51,259 nucleotides of DNA from Eubacteriales bacterium (GTDB taxonomy: Bacteria > Bacillota > Clostridia > Saccharofermentanales > DTU023): positions 1 through 51,259 of the forward strand of contig JAUNLW010000010.1 of NCBI GenBank assembly GCA_030532065.1, in the 5' to 3' direction. The notes beneath the pieces were generated by a model. That model did not search any database. It was not told where the DNA came from and saw nothing but the letters and a program-made list of their open reading frames with translations. This document shows, one piece after another, positions 1 to 8,660 of this stretch (the first letter of the stretch is position 1; every line of letters starts with the position of its first letter). The position numbers were made by a program, and so were the translations under genes.

Positions 1-18
1 AATCCCCCCTTCTCCGCC

Positions 19-54
19 AAAGCCCTGGAGCGACTACGTTTCAGGGCTTTTGTT
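19..54 (+). terminator. Rho-independent terminator
   Basis: Nine-base arms AAAGCCCTG and CAGGGCTTT enclose a 14-base loop and are followed by a T-rich tract. It would end a plus-strand gene lying to the left of the window. Confidence 0.75.
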
Positions 55-121
55 TTATATAAAAAGCCCCAAAGGTGTGTGCACCCCTGAGGCCTTTCAC
101 TCTAGAAGCTAGAAGCAACAA

Positions 122-994
122 CTATTTAAATTCAAGAATCAGTGGTTCTTGTAGTTCTTTTACATCTCTCACTCGATATTCGAGCTTTAGGCTGTTGATG
201 TCAAGCTCATCTAAAGCTGCCTTTAAGTCTGGATCAGCTTGTAAGCTGTCCCATAGTGTCTGACCCTCTTCCTCTAGATAGCTGGGCAGGTCTTCCGCCA
301 CCGGCGATTGATAGAGGGTTACTAGAGCATAAAGTTGATTATTTTCTTCTGTTGGACCAAATTCGCTGAGACAGACCTCTTTGATTTCTCGTGGTTCTGT
401 ACTCTTTTCGACTTGGGCATCCAGTTTATCGGTGAAAGTCAGTAATTCTGCTTGAAGTTTTAGCTCCGCGTCAGATTGTGTATAGTCTTGAGTCACGGGA
501 ATAATACCGGAGTTAGTTTCCGCCCTGGAGATTCGATCTGGGTCGTAACAGCGCACTTCTACTGAATGGATGAGTAATCTGCCTAGCGGATGCGAGGTGA
601 GAATATTAGTGGCCTTCTGGCAGAAAGCATCAATCGCTCCATCTTCTTGATCACTCAGGGACTCCCAGTCATAGATCAGGTGCAATGCTAAGTCCCAGTT
701 GGAATAAACTTTGAAGCCTTCCTGCTCATCCATGAGTAAAGGATTTTTTGTAAATTCCAACTCGAATTCTACGCCTTTATAATCGTCTTGCTCAGCCAGC
801 CAATTATTTACTATCGCGCGAAACTCTGTTTCCAGACTTTCTTCTGAAAAGGCGTTGATTAGTTCTTGCTGCGCTTTAAGTGTAGATAGTTGTCCCGTAC
901 CTTGTTCAGCTTCAACTAGAGTACTAATCCAAAGAAAGTTTATTGCAGCAACAGTTATTAATGCTAATATCTTCTTTACAATTTTATTATTCAT
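122..994 (-). CDS. Secreted protein of unknown function
   Basis: This 290-residue protein begins with a Sec signal peptide: a lysine-rich start, a hydrophobic stretch to about residue 25, and likely cleavage after VEA near residue 29. The mature part is acidic and hydrophilic, has only two cysteines and no further membrane segment, so it should be released or loosely held outside the cell. The start follows a good ribosome binding site (CGGAGG). I recognise no domain or catalytic motif. A short coding-like fragment ends about 10 bases upstream, so the gene may once have been second in an operon. A function is not assigned. Confidence 0.7.
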   Translation of the reverse strand: MNNKIVKKILALITVAAINFLWISTLVEAEQGTGQLSTLKAQQELINAFSEESLETEFRAIVNNWLAEQDDYKGVEFELEFTKNPLLMDEQEGFKVYSNWDLALHLIYDWESLSDQEDGAIDAFCQKATNILTSHPLGRLLIHSVEVRCYDPDRISRAETNSGIIPVTQDYTQSDAELKLQAELLTFTDKLDAQVEKSTEPREIKEVCLSEFGPTEENNQLYALVTLYQSPVAEDLPSYLEEEGQTLWDSLQADPDLKAALDELDINSLKLEYRVRDVKELQEPLILEFK

Positions 995-1005
995 ATTATC
1001 CTCCG

Positions 1006-1146
1006 TTAAGATTTCACTACACGCACTTCATAATTGCCGTACCCATGGAAATTGTACCAATGCTCAATAAGTTGTGTTCCCGAAGGAGTAGCGAACCAAG
1101 CTGAATCAATAGCATCTGTACATTGTGAAATACCTCCGATGGTAAA
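1006..1146 (-). pseudogene. Possible C-terminal gene remnant
   Basis: Reading on the minus strand, 46 codons run from an in-frame TAA to a TAA just ahead of the ribosome binding site of the secreted-protein gene. The peptide is rich in Trp, Tyr and Asn (for example WYNFHGYGNYEVRV) and looks more coding-like than random, but it has no usable start codon and no recognised family. It may be the broken tail of a former upstream gene. The rest of the gap to 1469 holds only the terminator below. Confidence 0.3.
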
Positions 1147-1354
1147 TTATTTAAGACGCTATATGGCCTTATGGATTTACTTTATCATTTCAGCGAATAT
1201 GTTGTAAAGTACAATCGGTCAACATGAATATAACATCTGTTTTTACGATAATTAATAATGGGGTCTGTATTTTGCTCGCATAAACTCTTAATTAATAGTG
1301 CAAATAGAAAAGCCAAGCATACCTATTTGAAAGTCTGATTTGAAAATCTGAATC

Positions 1355-1390
1355 AGAAAAAAGACCGCCTGCCAGCTGGCGGGCGGTCTT
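1355..1390 (-). terminator. Terminator of the opp operon
   Basis: Arms AAGACCGCC and GGCGGTCTT form a strong GC-rich hairpin; read on the minus strand it is followed by six T residues. It lies about 80 bases past the oppF stop codon. Confidence 0.85.
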
Positions 1391-1469
1391 CTAGCAATTA
1401 ATCTTGGGCTGGGGAGCTCAGTCTGCCGCTTGCTGATGCAGGCTGCCCAAGTTGCCTGGCCGGCAGTTC

Positions 1470-2426
1470 TTAGAACTCACCCAGGCGCAGGCAGGAGACA
1501 AAGTGACCGGGAGTCACCTCTCTGAATTCCGGATCTTCGTTATGGCATTGCTCGGTCGCGTAACGGCAACGAGCAGCGAAACGGCAAGCTTTAGGCGGCT
1601 CGATAGGTGAAGTGATCTCACCCTTAAGCAATACACGCTCGGTCTTATAGTGGATATCCGGTACCGGGATAGCTGATAAGAGAGCTTGGGTGTAGGGATG
1701 CATAGGATGTTCAAAGAGTTCATCCGCTGGTGCTTTTTCGATTAGTTTGCCCAGATACATAACGCCGATATCATCACTGAAGTGATTGACTACCGACAAG
1801 TCGTGCGTAATAAACATGTAAGTCAGGCCCAGTTGATTCTGTAGTTCCTTCATCAGATTGAGGATCTGAGCTTGAATGGACACGTCCAGAGCACTTACGG
1901 GTTCGTCACAAACAATAAATTTGGGTTCCAGAGCCAGAGCGCGGGCAATACCGATACGCTGGCGGCGGCCACCGTCGAGTTCGTGAGGATAGGTATTAAC
2001 CAGACGTTCGGCCAGGCCTACCAGTTCCATCAGATGCAGTACGTGTTCCATGCACTCTTCTTTACTGTTGTAAAGGTTAAAGATCTGCATGGGTTCCATA
2101 ATAGTCTGAGAGACCGTTTTACGAGGGTTGAGTGAGCTGAAGGGGTCTTGGAAAATAATCTGCATGTCGCGTCGCATTTCCCTCATCGTATTGTCGCTCA
2201 GTTCCTCAATGTTTTGGCCTTCAAATATGATTTCGCCTGCAGTAGGCTCCAATAAACGCAGGATCGCGCGACCGGTAGTGGATTTTCCGCAACCGGACTC
2301 ACCTACGATACCCAGAGTTTTACCTCTTTCGATGGTAAAGCTTACATCGTCGACCGCGTGCAGTTGACCACGGGGCGTATTGAAATATTTCTTAAGGCCT
2401 TTTACTTCAAGTAATGTATCAGTCAC
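1470..2426 (-). CDS. oppF: Oligopeptide/dipeptide ABC transporter ATPase, OppF/DppF type
   Basis: One of two ATPases that power peptide import through the OppBC channel at the inner face of the membrane. Walker A is GESGCGKST (about residues 42-50), the Q-loop is IFQDPFSSLN, the signature is LDGGRRQR (about 150-157) and Walker B IVCDEP ends near residue 176. The signature replaces the usual SGGQ with DGGR, a variant I associate with clostridial DppF proteins. The cysteine-rich C-terminal segment (CRFAARC...C) is typical of peptide-transporter ATPases. At 318 residues it has the normal length. It overlaps the end of oppD by 8 bases, as expected for translational coupling, and is the last gene of the operon. 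Confidence 0.93.
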   Translation of the reverse strand: MTDTLLEVKGLKKYFNTPRGQLHAVDDVSFTIERGKTLGIVGESGCGKSTTGRAILRLLEPTAGEIIFEGQNIEELSDNTMREMRRDMQIIFQDPFSSLNPRKTVSQTIMEPMQIFNLYNSKEECMEHVLHLMELVGLAERLVNTYPHELDGGRRQRIGIARALALEPKFIVCDEPVSALDVSIQAQILNLMKELQNQLGLTYMFITHDLSVVNHFSDDIGVMYLGKLIEKAPADELFEHPMHPYTQALLSAIPVPDIHYKTERVLLKGEITSPIEPPKACRFAARCRYATEQCHNEDPEFREVTPGHFVSCLRLGEF

Positions 2427-3426
2427 GATTGATCACCCCGCCTTCCTTAATATTTTGTTCATTATAGAGATGGCACTCTACATAGTGCTCGTCATTGCGG
2501 TAGACACGTTTAGGCTTGCTCTTACTGCAGCAATCCATTGCGTAGTCGCAGCGCGGAGCGAAAGGGCAACCGGGAGGTAATTGAGTGGGATCCGGCATCA
2601 AGCCACGAATGGGCTTGAGCATGGCCTTGCGGTCGTTGAGATTAGGCAAGGAGTTGAAGAGCCCTTCAGTATATGGGTGCCTGGTGTGATCAAAAATATC
2701 TTCCAGATTACCGTGTTCCACAACATGGCCGGCGTAGATAATCGATACTTTATCACAGATATCCGCGACAATACCCAAGTCGTGGGTGATCATAAGCATA
2801 GAAGTACCAAACTTATTGCGCAGGTCTTTCATCATTTCCAGTACCTGAGCCTGAATAGTAACGTCCAGCGCAGTGGTAGGTTCGTCAGCGATCAAAAGGC
2901 GCGGATTACCGGCCAGGGCAATCGCGATAACTACCCGCTGCTTCATACCACCGGAGAACTGGTGGGGATACTCTTTACCACGATCAGCAGGGATACCAAC
3001 CAATTCCAAAATCTCATGTGCTTTTTCTACAGCTTTTTCGTGACTCACTTTCTGGTGGTATTCGTAAACTTCCGCGATCTGGTCTTCAATCACGTGGACA
3101 GGGTTGAGCGAGGTCATGGGGTCTTGGAAGATCATGGAGATCTCACTACCGCGCAACGTCATCATGACTTTTTCGGATTGCTCACGAATATCCTCGCCAT
3201 CAAACATAATGCTTCCCTGCACGGTTACACCCGGAGGGCTGGGCACCAGTTTGAGAATGGAGAGTCCGGTTGTGGTTTTACCGGCACCGGTCTCGCCCAC
3301 CAGACCCAGGGTTTCGCCTTTGTTGATCTGGAGGTCTAAGTGGTTTAGGGCGTGAGTTACGCCGTCATCTGTGCGGAACTCCACCACCAAATCTTTAATA
3401 TCTAACAATACGTCTTTTTGTTCCAT
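2419..3426 (-). CDS. oppD: Oligopeptide/dipeptide ABC transporter ATPase, OppD/DppD type
   Basis: The partner ATPase of OppF in peptide import. It shows Walker A GETGAGKTT (about residues 44-52), Q-loop IFQDPMTSLNP, the canonical signature FSGGMKQR (about 157-164), Walker B LLIADEP and the switch histidine in MITHDLG. The C-terminal oligopeptide-ATPase extension (LPPGCPFAPRC...C) is present. Length (335 residues) fits the family. It starts 15 bases after the oppC stop and overlaps oppF by 8 bases. Substrate (di- or oligopeptides) cannot be settled from the ATPase alone; the neighbouring pepT favours short peptides. Confidence 0.93.
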   Translation of the reverse strand: MEQKDVLLDIKDLVVEFRTDDGVTHALNHLDLQINKGETLGLVGETGAGKTTTGLSILKLVPSPPGVTVQGSIMFDGEDIREQSEKVMMTLRGSEISMIFQDPMTSLNPVHVIEDQIAEVYEYHQKVSHEKAVEKAHEILELVGIPADRGKEYPHQFSGGMKQRVVIAIALAGNPRLLIADEPTTALDVTIQAQVLEMMKDLRNKFGTSMLMITHDLGIVADICDKVSIIYAGHVVEHGNLEDIFDHTRHPYTEGLFNSLPNLNDRKAMLKPIRGLMPDPTQLPPGCPFAPRCDYAMDCCSKSKPKRVYRNDEHYVECHLYNEQNIKEGGVINRD

Positions 3427-3440
3427 ACCTTACCCTACTT

Positions 3441-4343
3441 CTACTTTAATCTGGGATCCAAAGCATCTCTCAAGCCGTCGCCGAGCAGATTCAGAGCAAG
3501 AATCGTAATCATGATAGAAAGGCCGGGGAACAGCGTTAAATAGGTATACTTTGGATTGATGATGTAATTGCGGGCTTCAGCTAGCATCTGACCCCACTCC
3601 GGCATAGGAGCGGAAATACCAAGTCCCAGATAACTCAGACCAGCAATGGTAAGGATAACCGTTGCTACGCTGAGCGTGGTGTGCACGATAACCGGAGCAA
3701 GGCTGTTGGGCAAAACGTGCTGGAAGATGATCCGGCTGTTTTTGCAGCCGATAGCCTTGGCCGCTTCAATGTAGTCAACATCACGGACGATCAGAACTGA
3801 GCTGCGAACAATACGCGCGAAGCCCGGAATAGTCGAGATTGTCAAAGCGATAACCAGGTTAGGTATGCTCTTGCCCAGGGCTGCCATCAAGGTAATAGCA
3901 AAGAGGGTGCCCGGTATGGCCAGGAAAATATCCATGATTCGCATGATGATACCGTCAACACGCCCACCATAGTAGCCTGCTATCGAGCCCAAAGCACCGC
4001 CTACAATGAAGGCCAGCGCTACTGCCGCGAGACCAATGAACACTGAAGCTCTGGCACCCCAGATGATACGAGCGAGTACGTCACGGCCTACGTGGTCGGT
4101 ACCCAGGATGTGTTTAGCTGAGGGAGCTTGCAACTTTTCCTTGATGTTTTGTTTGATTACATCTTCGTTGTAGTCATAGATCAGTGGTGCGATGACCGCC
4201 ATGATAACAATAAGGGTAATGATAATCAGACCCAGCATAGCGGTTTTATTTCTCTTAAAACGACGCCAGACCTGGCGGCTCATGCCGCTTTTTTTATATT
4301 TTTTCTGCAGATCGGAAACGGAAGAATTACCGGTATTAGCCAT
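3441..4343 (-). CDS. oppC: Peptide ABC transporter permease, OppC/DppC type
   Basis: A 300-residue inner-membrane permease with a cytoplasmic N-terminal tail carrying the family motif WRRFKRNKTAMLG, one early membrane helix, a periphery loop containing HILGTDHVGRDVLARIIWGA, and a C-terminal block of helices. The EAA-type coupling loop (EAAKAIGCKNSRIIFQHVLPN) contacts the ATPases. It sits 12 bases from oppB. Together with OppB it forms the channel. The family assignment is firm; the exact peptide size range is not visible. Confidence 0.93.
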   Translation of the reverse strand: MANTGNSSVSDLQKKYKKSGMSRQVWRRFKRNKTAMLGLIIITLIVIMAVIAPLIYDYNEDVIKQNIKEKLQAPSAKHILGTDHVGRDVLARIIWGARASVFIGLAAVALAFIVGGALGSIAGYYGGRVDGIIMRIMDIFLAIPGTLFAITLMAALGKSIPNLVIALTISTIPGFARIVRSSVLIVRDVDYIEAAKAIGCKNSRIIFQHVLPNSLAPVIVHTTLSVATVILTIAGLSYLGLGISAPMPEWGQMLAEARNYIINPKYTYLTLFPGLSIMITILALNLLGDGLRDALDPRLK

Positions 4344-4355
4344 ATCTCTATCCTC

Positions 4356-5285
4356 CTATTTCTTATACTGCGCTCTAATGCGCGGATCGACCAAGCCGTA
4401 AAGCAAGTCGACGATCAGGTTGACCAGGGTAAATACAACCGTGAACACGATAATACAGCCCATGATGGCAGGCGTATCACGTCCTTCAATGGACTGGACC
4501 ATGTAGCGTCCAATACCTGGTAAACCAAATACCGTTTCAGTCATAACTGCACCCGCGAGAAGTGAGCCGATCTGCAAACCTGTAACCGTAATTGTTGGGA
4601 TCAAGGCATTAGGCAAGGCGTGGTGACGAATAACTCTACCTTGCGGTAAGCCCTTAGCTCTTGCTGTGGTGATGTAGTCCTGACGGATAACTTCCAGCAT
4701 GGAAGAACGCGTAATACGCGCGATTGAAGCCATGGACTGGAAACCCAGAGCCAGGCCCGGCAGAACATAGTGCTTCCAAGTACCAGTTCCCTGAACCGGG
4801 AACCAGCCAAGTTTTACTGAGAACAGCTGTATCAAGAGCATCGAGAACCAGAAGATTGGAATAGATACACCGAGCAGGGCGATAAACATACTGAGTCCGT
4901 CGACCAAGGTGTTCTGTTTAACAGCTGCGACAATTCCCAGAGGAATAGCCAGCACAATAGCAATTATGATAGCGGAGAAAGCCACTTTCATCGTAGTTGG
5001 GAATCGAGCGCCTATCTCTTCTACGACACCAACTTTGGTTTTATAAGAAATACCAAAGTCACCGCGGATCAAGTTGCCCATATATCGTCCATACTGGACT
5101 AGTATTGGGTCATTAAGACCCATTTCTTCACGCAATTGCTCAATGGCTTCCGGTGTAGCCATCTCACCGAGTATGGTCTTCGCCGGGTCACCGGGAGCCA
5201 AACTCAAGATCAAAAATACGAGTAGAGTAACGCCGAGAAGAACCGGGATCAGCGTTAGAATTCTCTTTAATATATATCTCCCCAT
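4356..5285 (-). CDS. oppB: Peptide ABC transporter permease, OppB/DppB type
   Basis: The second channel subunit, 309 residues. It begins with the typical MGRYILKRILTLIPVLLGVT helix, contains the family loop SLAPGDPA and the coupling loop TTARAKGLPQGRVIRHHALPNA, and ends VDLLYGLVDPRIR, all characteristic of OppB/DppB. It is the first gene after a hairpin that separates it from oppA, so its transcription probably depends on readthrough of that hairpin. Confidence 0.93.
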   Translation of the reverse strand: MGRYILKRILTLIPVLLGVTLLVFLILSLAPGDPAKTILGEMATPEAIEQLREEMGLNDPILVQYGRYMGNLIRGDFGISYKTKVGVVEEIGARFPTTMKVAFSAIIIAIVLAIPLGIVAAVKQNTLVDGLSMFIALLGVSIPIFWFSMLLIQLFSVKLGWFPVQGTGTWKHYVLPGLALGFQSMASIARITRSSMLEVIRQDYITTARAKGLPQGRVIRHHALPNALIPTITVTGLQIGSLLAGAVMTETVFGLPGIGRYMVQSIEGRDTPAIMGCIIVFTVVFTLVNLIVDLLYGLVDPRIRAQYKK

Positions 5286-5300
5286 AAGTTAAATCCTATA

Positions 5301-5333
5301 AAAAATGCGGCTGCCTCCTAAAGGGAGGCAGCC
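5301..5333 (-). terminator. Hairpin between oppA and oppB, probable attenuator
   Basis: Ten-base arms GGCTGCCTCC and GGAGGCAGCC flank a five-base loop; on the minus strand a run of six T follows. It lies in the 60-base gap after the oppA stop. No new promoter is obvious before oppB, so partial termination here would lower the channel genes relative to the binding protein, a common pattern in binding-protein transporters. Confidence 0.8.
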
Positions 5334-5345
5334 AAAGAGTCTAAA

Positions 5346-6890
5346 CTATTTCCAAGACCAGTCTTGTACCCAGAAGGTACCACCGACTGTGCATTCGAAA
5401 CCGTCAAGGTTAGCCTTGAGAGCCTTCAGGTAGTTATCCTGGAACAGAGGGATCTCAGGGCAGAGTTCGTTCAGCAGCTCAGAAGCCTGGATGAGGATCT
5501 TCTCACGCTCATCCTGATCTACTGTGCGCATGGATTCTCTGATCAGCTCGTCAAGCTCGGGGTTGTTGGTACGAGTCTTGTTAGCGGCGCCGATACTATC
5601 GGAGAGGAATACGCCCTTCAGGAAGGACATCATCTCGTTGGAGGTGTAACCACCGATAAAGCCGGTGAAGTCACCGTCAGCGGTCTTACTCAGATAAGTT
5701 GCGAGGTCCATGGAGCTGATAGTAGCGTTGATGCCGACATCAGCCAGGTTCATTTGGATAACTTCAGCAGCACGACGCTTCATGTCGTTGGAGCAGATGA
5801 TATCAAGTTCGATGGACGCGGGATCGCCGCCCCAGGCTTCCATGTACTCCATAGCTTTGTCCAAGTCGTACTCTTCCATGCCTTTATCGGAGAAACCGAG
5901 CATGCCTTCAGGAGTTTGGCCTCTGGCAATTTCGCCATAGCCGTCCAGAGCTACGTCAATTACGTCTTGTTTGTTGATTGAGCAGTTAATAGCCTTACGC
6001 ACATTGATGTCGTCGAAAGGTTCCTTCTCATTGTTGATGCAGAGCCAGTTGTGAGATACGGATGGCTCAATAGAAATAACAATGTTGGGGTTGCCTTCAA
6101 GGATATCTACGGAAGCGGAGTCTAATTCGATGATGAAGTCAACTTCACCAGCCTGCATGGCCAGAGTACGAGAGGAACCCTCTTTGATGATACGCCAAAT
6201 GACGTTCTCGATCTTGGGGGCGCGCTCGGTATCCCAGTAGTGTTCGTTAGCGGTGAACTCGATGGATTCGCCACGGTTCCATTTAACGAATTTGTAAGGG
6301 CCAGCGCCAACAACTTGCTCATTCAGGTCAGCGCCTTCGTCGATCAACTTTTTGGGGTTGATGAAGCAGCAGTGGTGAGCCAGGTCATAGAGCAGAGCAG
6401 CAGACGGGCCAGGGGTGGTGATCTTTACCTGCAGGTCGTCGATAGCTTCAACAGTGTCGAAAGACTGGGTGTAGTTAGCTGCGTCAGGTTGTTCTTTAGC
6501 ATAAAGCAGAGAAGCAACTACGTCTTCGGCTTTGAGGTCAGAGCCGTCGCAGAACTTCAGGCCTTCACGCAGGGTGAAGATCCAAATGGTCTCTTCGCCG
6601 TTTTCGTCTTCTTCTACTTCCCAGGATTCAGCCAGGTCGGGCTCAGGATTGAGATCCATGTTCAGACGTGCCAGGCCGTTGTGGGTCAGGTGGTTGACAT
6701 AGTCACCGGCAACGGCGTTGTGGCCAGCGGTAGTCAGAGACGGAGTCTCATCTGCGGTGCAGATAACAACGGTATTTTCGTCGATCGCGGGTCCGGCTAA
6801 GGGATCATCGATCTTTTCAGCATGAACAACACCGACTGCGGCGCTGAGCATCATGCAGAAAACTAAGAGCAGAACTGATAGCTTTTTCAT
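5346..6890 (-). CDS. oppA: Extracellular peptide-binding protein, OppA/DppA family
   Basis: The 514-residue solute-binding protein captures peptides outside the cell and hands them to OppBCDF. Family features include LAESWEVEEDENG, the segment FTLREGLKFCDGSDLKAEDV, and VRKAINCSINKQDVI, with the usual length. The signal peptide ends VVHA, a type I cleavage site; the only cysteine (residue 12, context LVFC) does not make a lipobox. That is odd for a Gram-positive binding protein, which is normally lipid-anchored, and suggests either release or another means of retention. It is the promoter-proximal gene of the opp cluster and lies 149 bases downstream of pepT. Confidence 0.92.
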   Translation of the reverse strand: MKKLSVLLLVFCMMLSAAVGVVHAEKIDDPLAGPAIDENTVVICTADETPSLTTAGHNAVAGDYVNHLTHNGLARLNMDLNPEPDLAESWEVEEDENGEETIWIFTLREGLKFCDGSDLKAEDVVASLLYAKEQPDAANYTQSFDTVEAIDDLQVKITTPGPSAALLYDLAHHCCFINPKKLIDEGADLNEQVVGAGPYKFVKWNRGESIEFTANEHYWDTERAPKIENVIWRIIKEGSSRTLAMQAGEVDFIIELDSASVDILEGNPNIVISIEPSVSHNWLCINNEKEPFDDINVRKAINCSINKQDVIDVALDGYGEIARGQTPEGMLGFSDKGMEEYDLDKAMEYMEAWGGDPASIELDIICSNDMKRRAAEVIQMNLADVGINATISSMDLATYLSKTADGDFTGFIGGYTSNEMMSFLKGVFLSDSIGAANKTRTNNPELDELIRESMRTVDQDEREKILIQASELLNELCPEIPLFQDNYLKALKANLDGFECTVGGTFWVQDWSWK

Positions 6891-7039
6891 TTCTTAAACC
6901 TCTTCTTTCTCGGCACTTTGTGCCTTGGAGTAGTCGTCTGAAAATTTTGCATTTTCAAACATTAATCGTATTGTACACGACTTACTGAAGTAAAGGAACT
7001 TCTGTGATTAACTTACAAAAACTTTTTGGCTCAAGTTAA

Positions 7040-8317
7040 TTATTTGTTTCTTACAGCAAGTTCCATGAGTTTTAGTGTCACCAGACAAGATTTTTCTACC
7101 GCACCCATAGGCATAAATTCACAACGCGAGTGGAAGTTATGCGCACCCGTGAAATAGTTGGGTGTGAGAATACCCTGCGTGGAAATATAGGAGCCGTCCG
7201 TACCGCCACGCATGGGGATGGTCTTGGCCGGGATACCTAGTTCCTCAAGAGCCGTATACAGGTCATCGATGCACTGTCTGTTTTCGTCGGTAACTGCATC
7301 GGCGATATTACCGTAGACGTCGCGGAGATCCAGTTCTATTTCTGCCTTGGGGTGCTTCATCCGAATCAGTTTGAGGCCTTCTTCCAGATAGGCTTTTTTC
7401 GCCTCATAGCCAGCCTTGTCGTGGTCACGGATATTGAGCTGCACTACACAATTGAGCACGTCAGAATTGATATCAGTGGGCCAAATGTAGCCTTCGCGGC
7501 CTTCAGTAAATTCTGGAGCCTGGCCTCGGTTGAGCAGATTGATAAAGTCAACTGCTACTAAGAGAGGATTTACCAAATTGTTCTTAGATGACATGGGGTG
7601 AGCAGTTACGCCTTTGACACGGAGCGTAGCCGCGCCGGCGTTAAAGGTTTCATATACTACTTCACCTAGAGTGCAGCAGTCAATGGTGTAAGCATAGTCG
7701 ACGGGGAACTTGGAAAGATCCATTTTACGGGCACCGCAGAGGCCGACTTCTTCATCCGGAACAAATGCCACATAGATCTCTCCGTGCTCGATCTCGGGAT
7801 GATTTTGTAAGACTTCCAGCGCGCAGATAATATTGACGATAGCTGCCTTATTATCAGCGCCCAGAACCGAGGTACCGTCGCTGACGATCAGGTCTTCACC
7901 AATATGCTCCAGCAATTCTGGGTGTTCTTCCACGGAAATATAGATGTTTTTCTCGGCGTTCTGGCAAACATCACCGCCCTGATAATTGCGGATCAGCTGC
8001 GGATGGACTTCCGGTGACAAAGCAACATCCACGGTGTCCATATGAGCAATCCAACCAATAGTTGGTACATTCTTGCGCTCTTTCTGCAGTCTGGCCGGTA
8101 GATGACCGATCACCACGCAATGGTCACTGATGCTGATGTCTTCTAAACCCAGTTCCTTAAGGTCTTCTGCCAGTAATTTTGCAAGATCCCATTGGCCAGG
8201 AGTACTGGGTACTTCTTCCACACCCTCTTTACTCTGTGTTTCGATAGCGGCGTAGCGGAAAAACCGTTCAATCAGCCTTTCCTGTAAGTTAAGCTCTTTG
8301 ATCATTTCTTCTGTCAT
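7040..8317 (-). CDS. pepT: Peptidase T (tripeptide aminopeptidase)
   Basis: A cytoplasmic M20-family metallopeptidase that removes the N-terminal residue of tripeptides. Zinc ligands and catalytic residues are visible: H92 and D94 in GWIAHMDTVD, D155 in VLGADNKAA, the pair E189-E190 in PDEEVGLCG, and a late histidine in GAHNFHSRCEF; the substrate-binding RGGTDGSYIS is also present. Length (425 residues) is only slightly above typical PepT. It lies just ahead of oppA on the same strand, a sensible link between peptide uptake and breakdown. Confidence in the PepT rather than PepD subfamily is high because of the GARKMDLS and GGTDGS motifs. Confidence 0.95.
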   Translation of the reverse strand: MTEEMIKELNLQERLIERFFRYAAIETQSKEGVEEVPSTPGQWDLAKLLAEDLKELGLEDISISDHCVVIGHLPARLQKERKNVPTIGWIAHMDTVDVALSPEVHPQLIRNYQGGDVCQNAEKNIYISVEEHPELLEHIGEDLIVSDGTSVLGADNKAAIVNIICALEVLQNHPEIEHGEIYVAFVPDEEVGLCGARKMDLSKFPVDYAYTIDCCTLGEVVYETFNAGAATLRVKGVTAHPMSSKNNLVNPLLVAVDFINLLNRGQAPEFTEGREGYIWPTDINSDVLNCVVQLNIRDHDKAGYEAKKAYLEEGLKLIRMKHPKAEIELDLRDVYGNIADAVTDENRQCIDDLYTALEELGIPAKTIPMRGGTDGSYISTQGILTPNYFTGAHNFHSRCEFMPMGAVEKSCLVTLKLMELAVRNK

Positions 8318-8515
8318 AGCCCAACCTCCTTTTTCTCTAGAAGTTTAGCATACAAGTGATGAAAGTTTAATATTTTCTACAAAAATCGACAAAATATTTA
8401 GTAAAGTGCAGAGTCTGGTGTCTGAATCCAGCTAGCCGTCAAACTTTTATCTTTCAATAAACATTAACTTAACAAGAGCTGAGAGCTTTAGCAAAAATAA
8501 AGTTAAATCGTTAAG

Positions 8516-8552
8516 TAAAAAGAGACCAACACCGCAAAAGGTGCTAGTCTCT
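8516..8552 (-). terminator. Terminator after hcp
   Basis: Imperfect hairpin with outer arms AGAGAC/GTCTCT and inner arms CACC/GGTG; the minus strand reads five T after the stem. It lies about 110 bases past the hcp stop, in the gap before pepT. Confidence 0.75.
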
Positions 8553-8660
8553 AATCACTTATGTTATGTCTATATTAATTGTTGTCAAGGGCTAGTGAGC
8601 CAGCCATTGCTTCAAATAGTCTTTAATTCATGTTGCATATCTGTTTTGCCACTTCCTTAT

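Noticed and set aside
2581..3339. Long open frame opposite oppD
   Set aside because: It is the complement of a clear ABC ATPase gene, with no start signal or recognisable protein.
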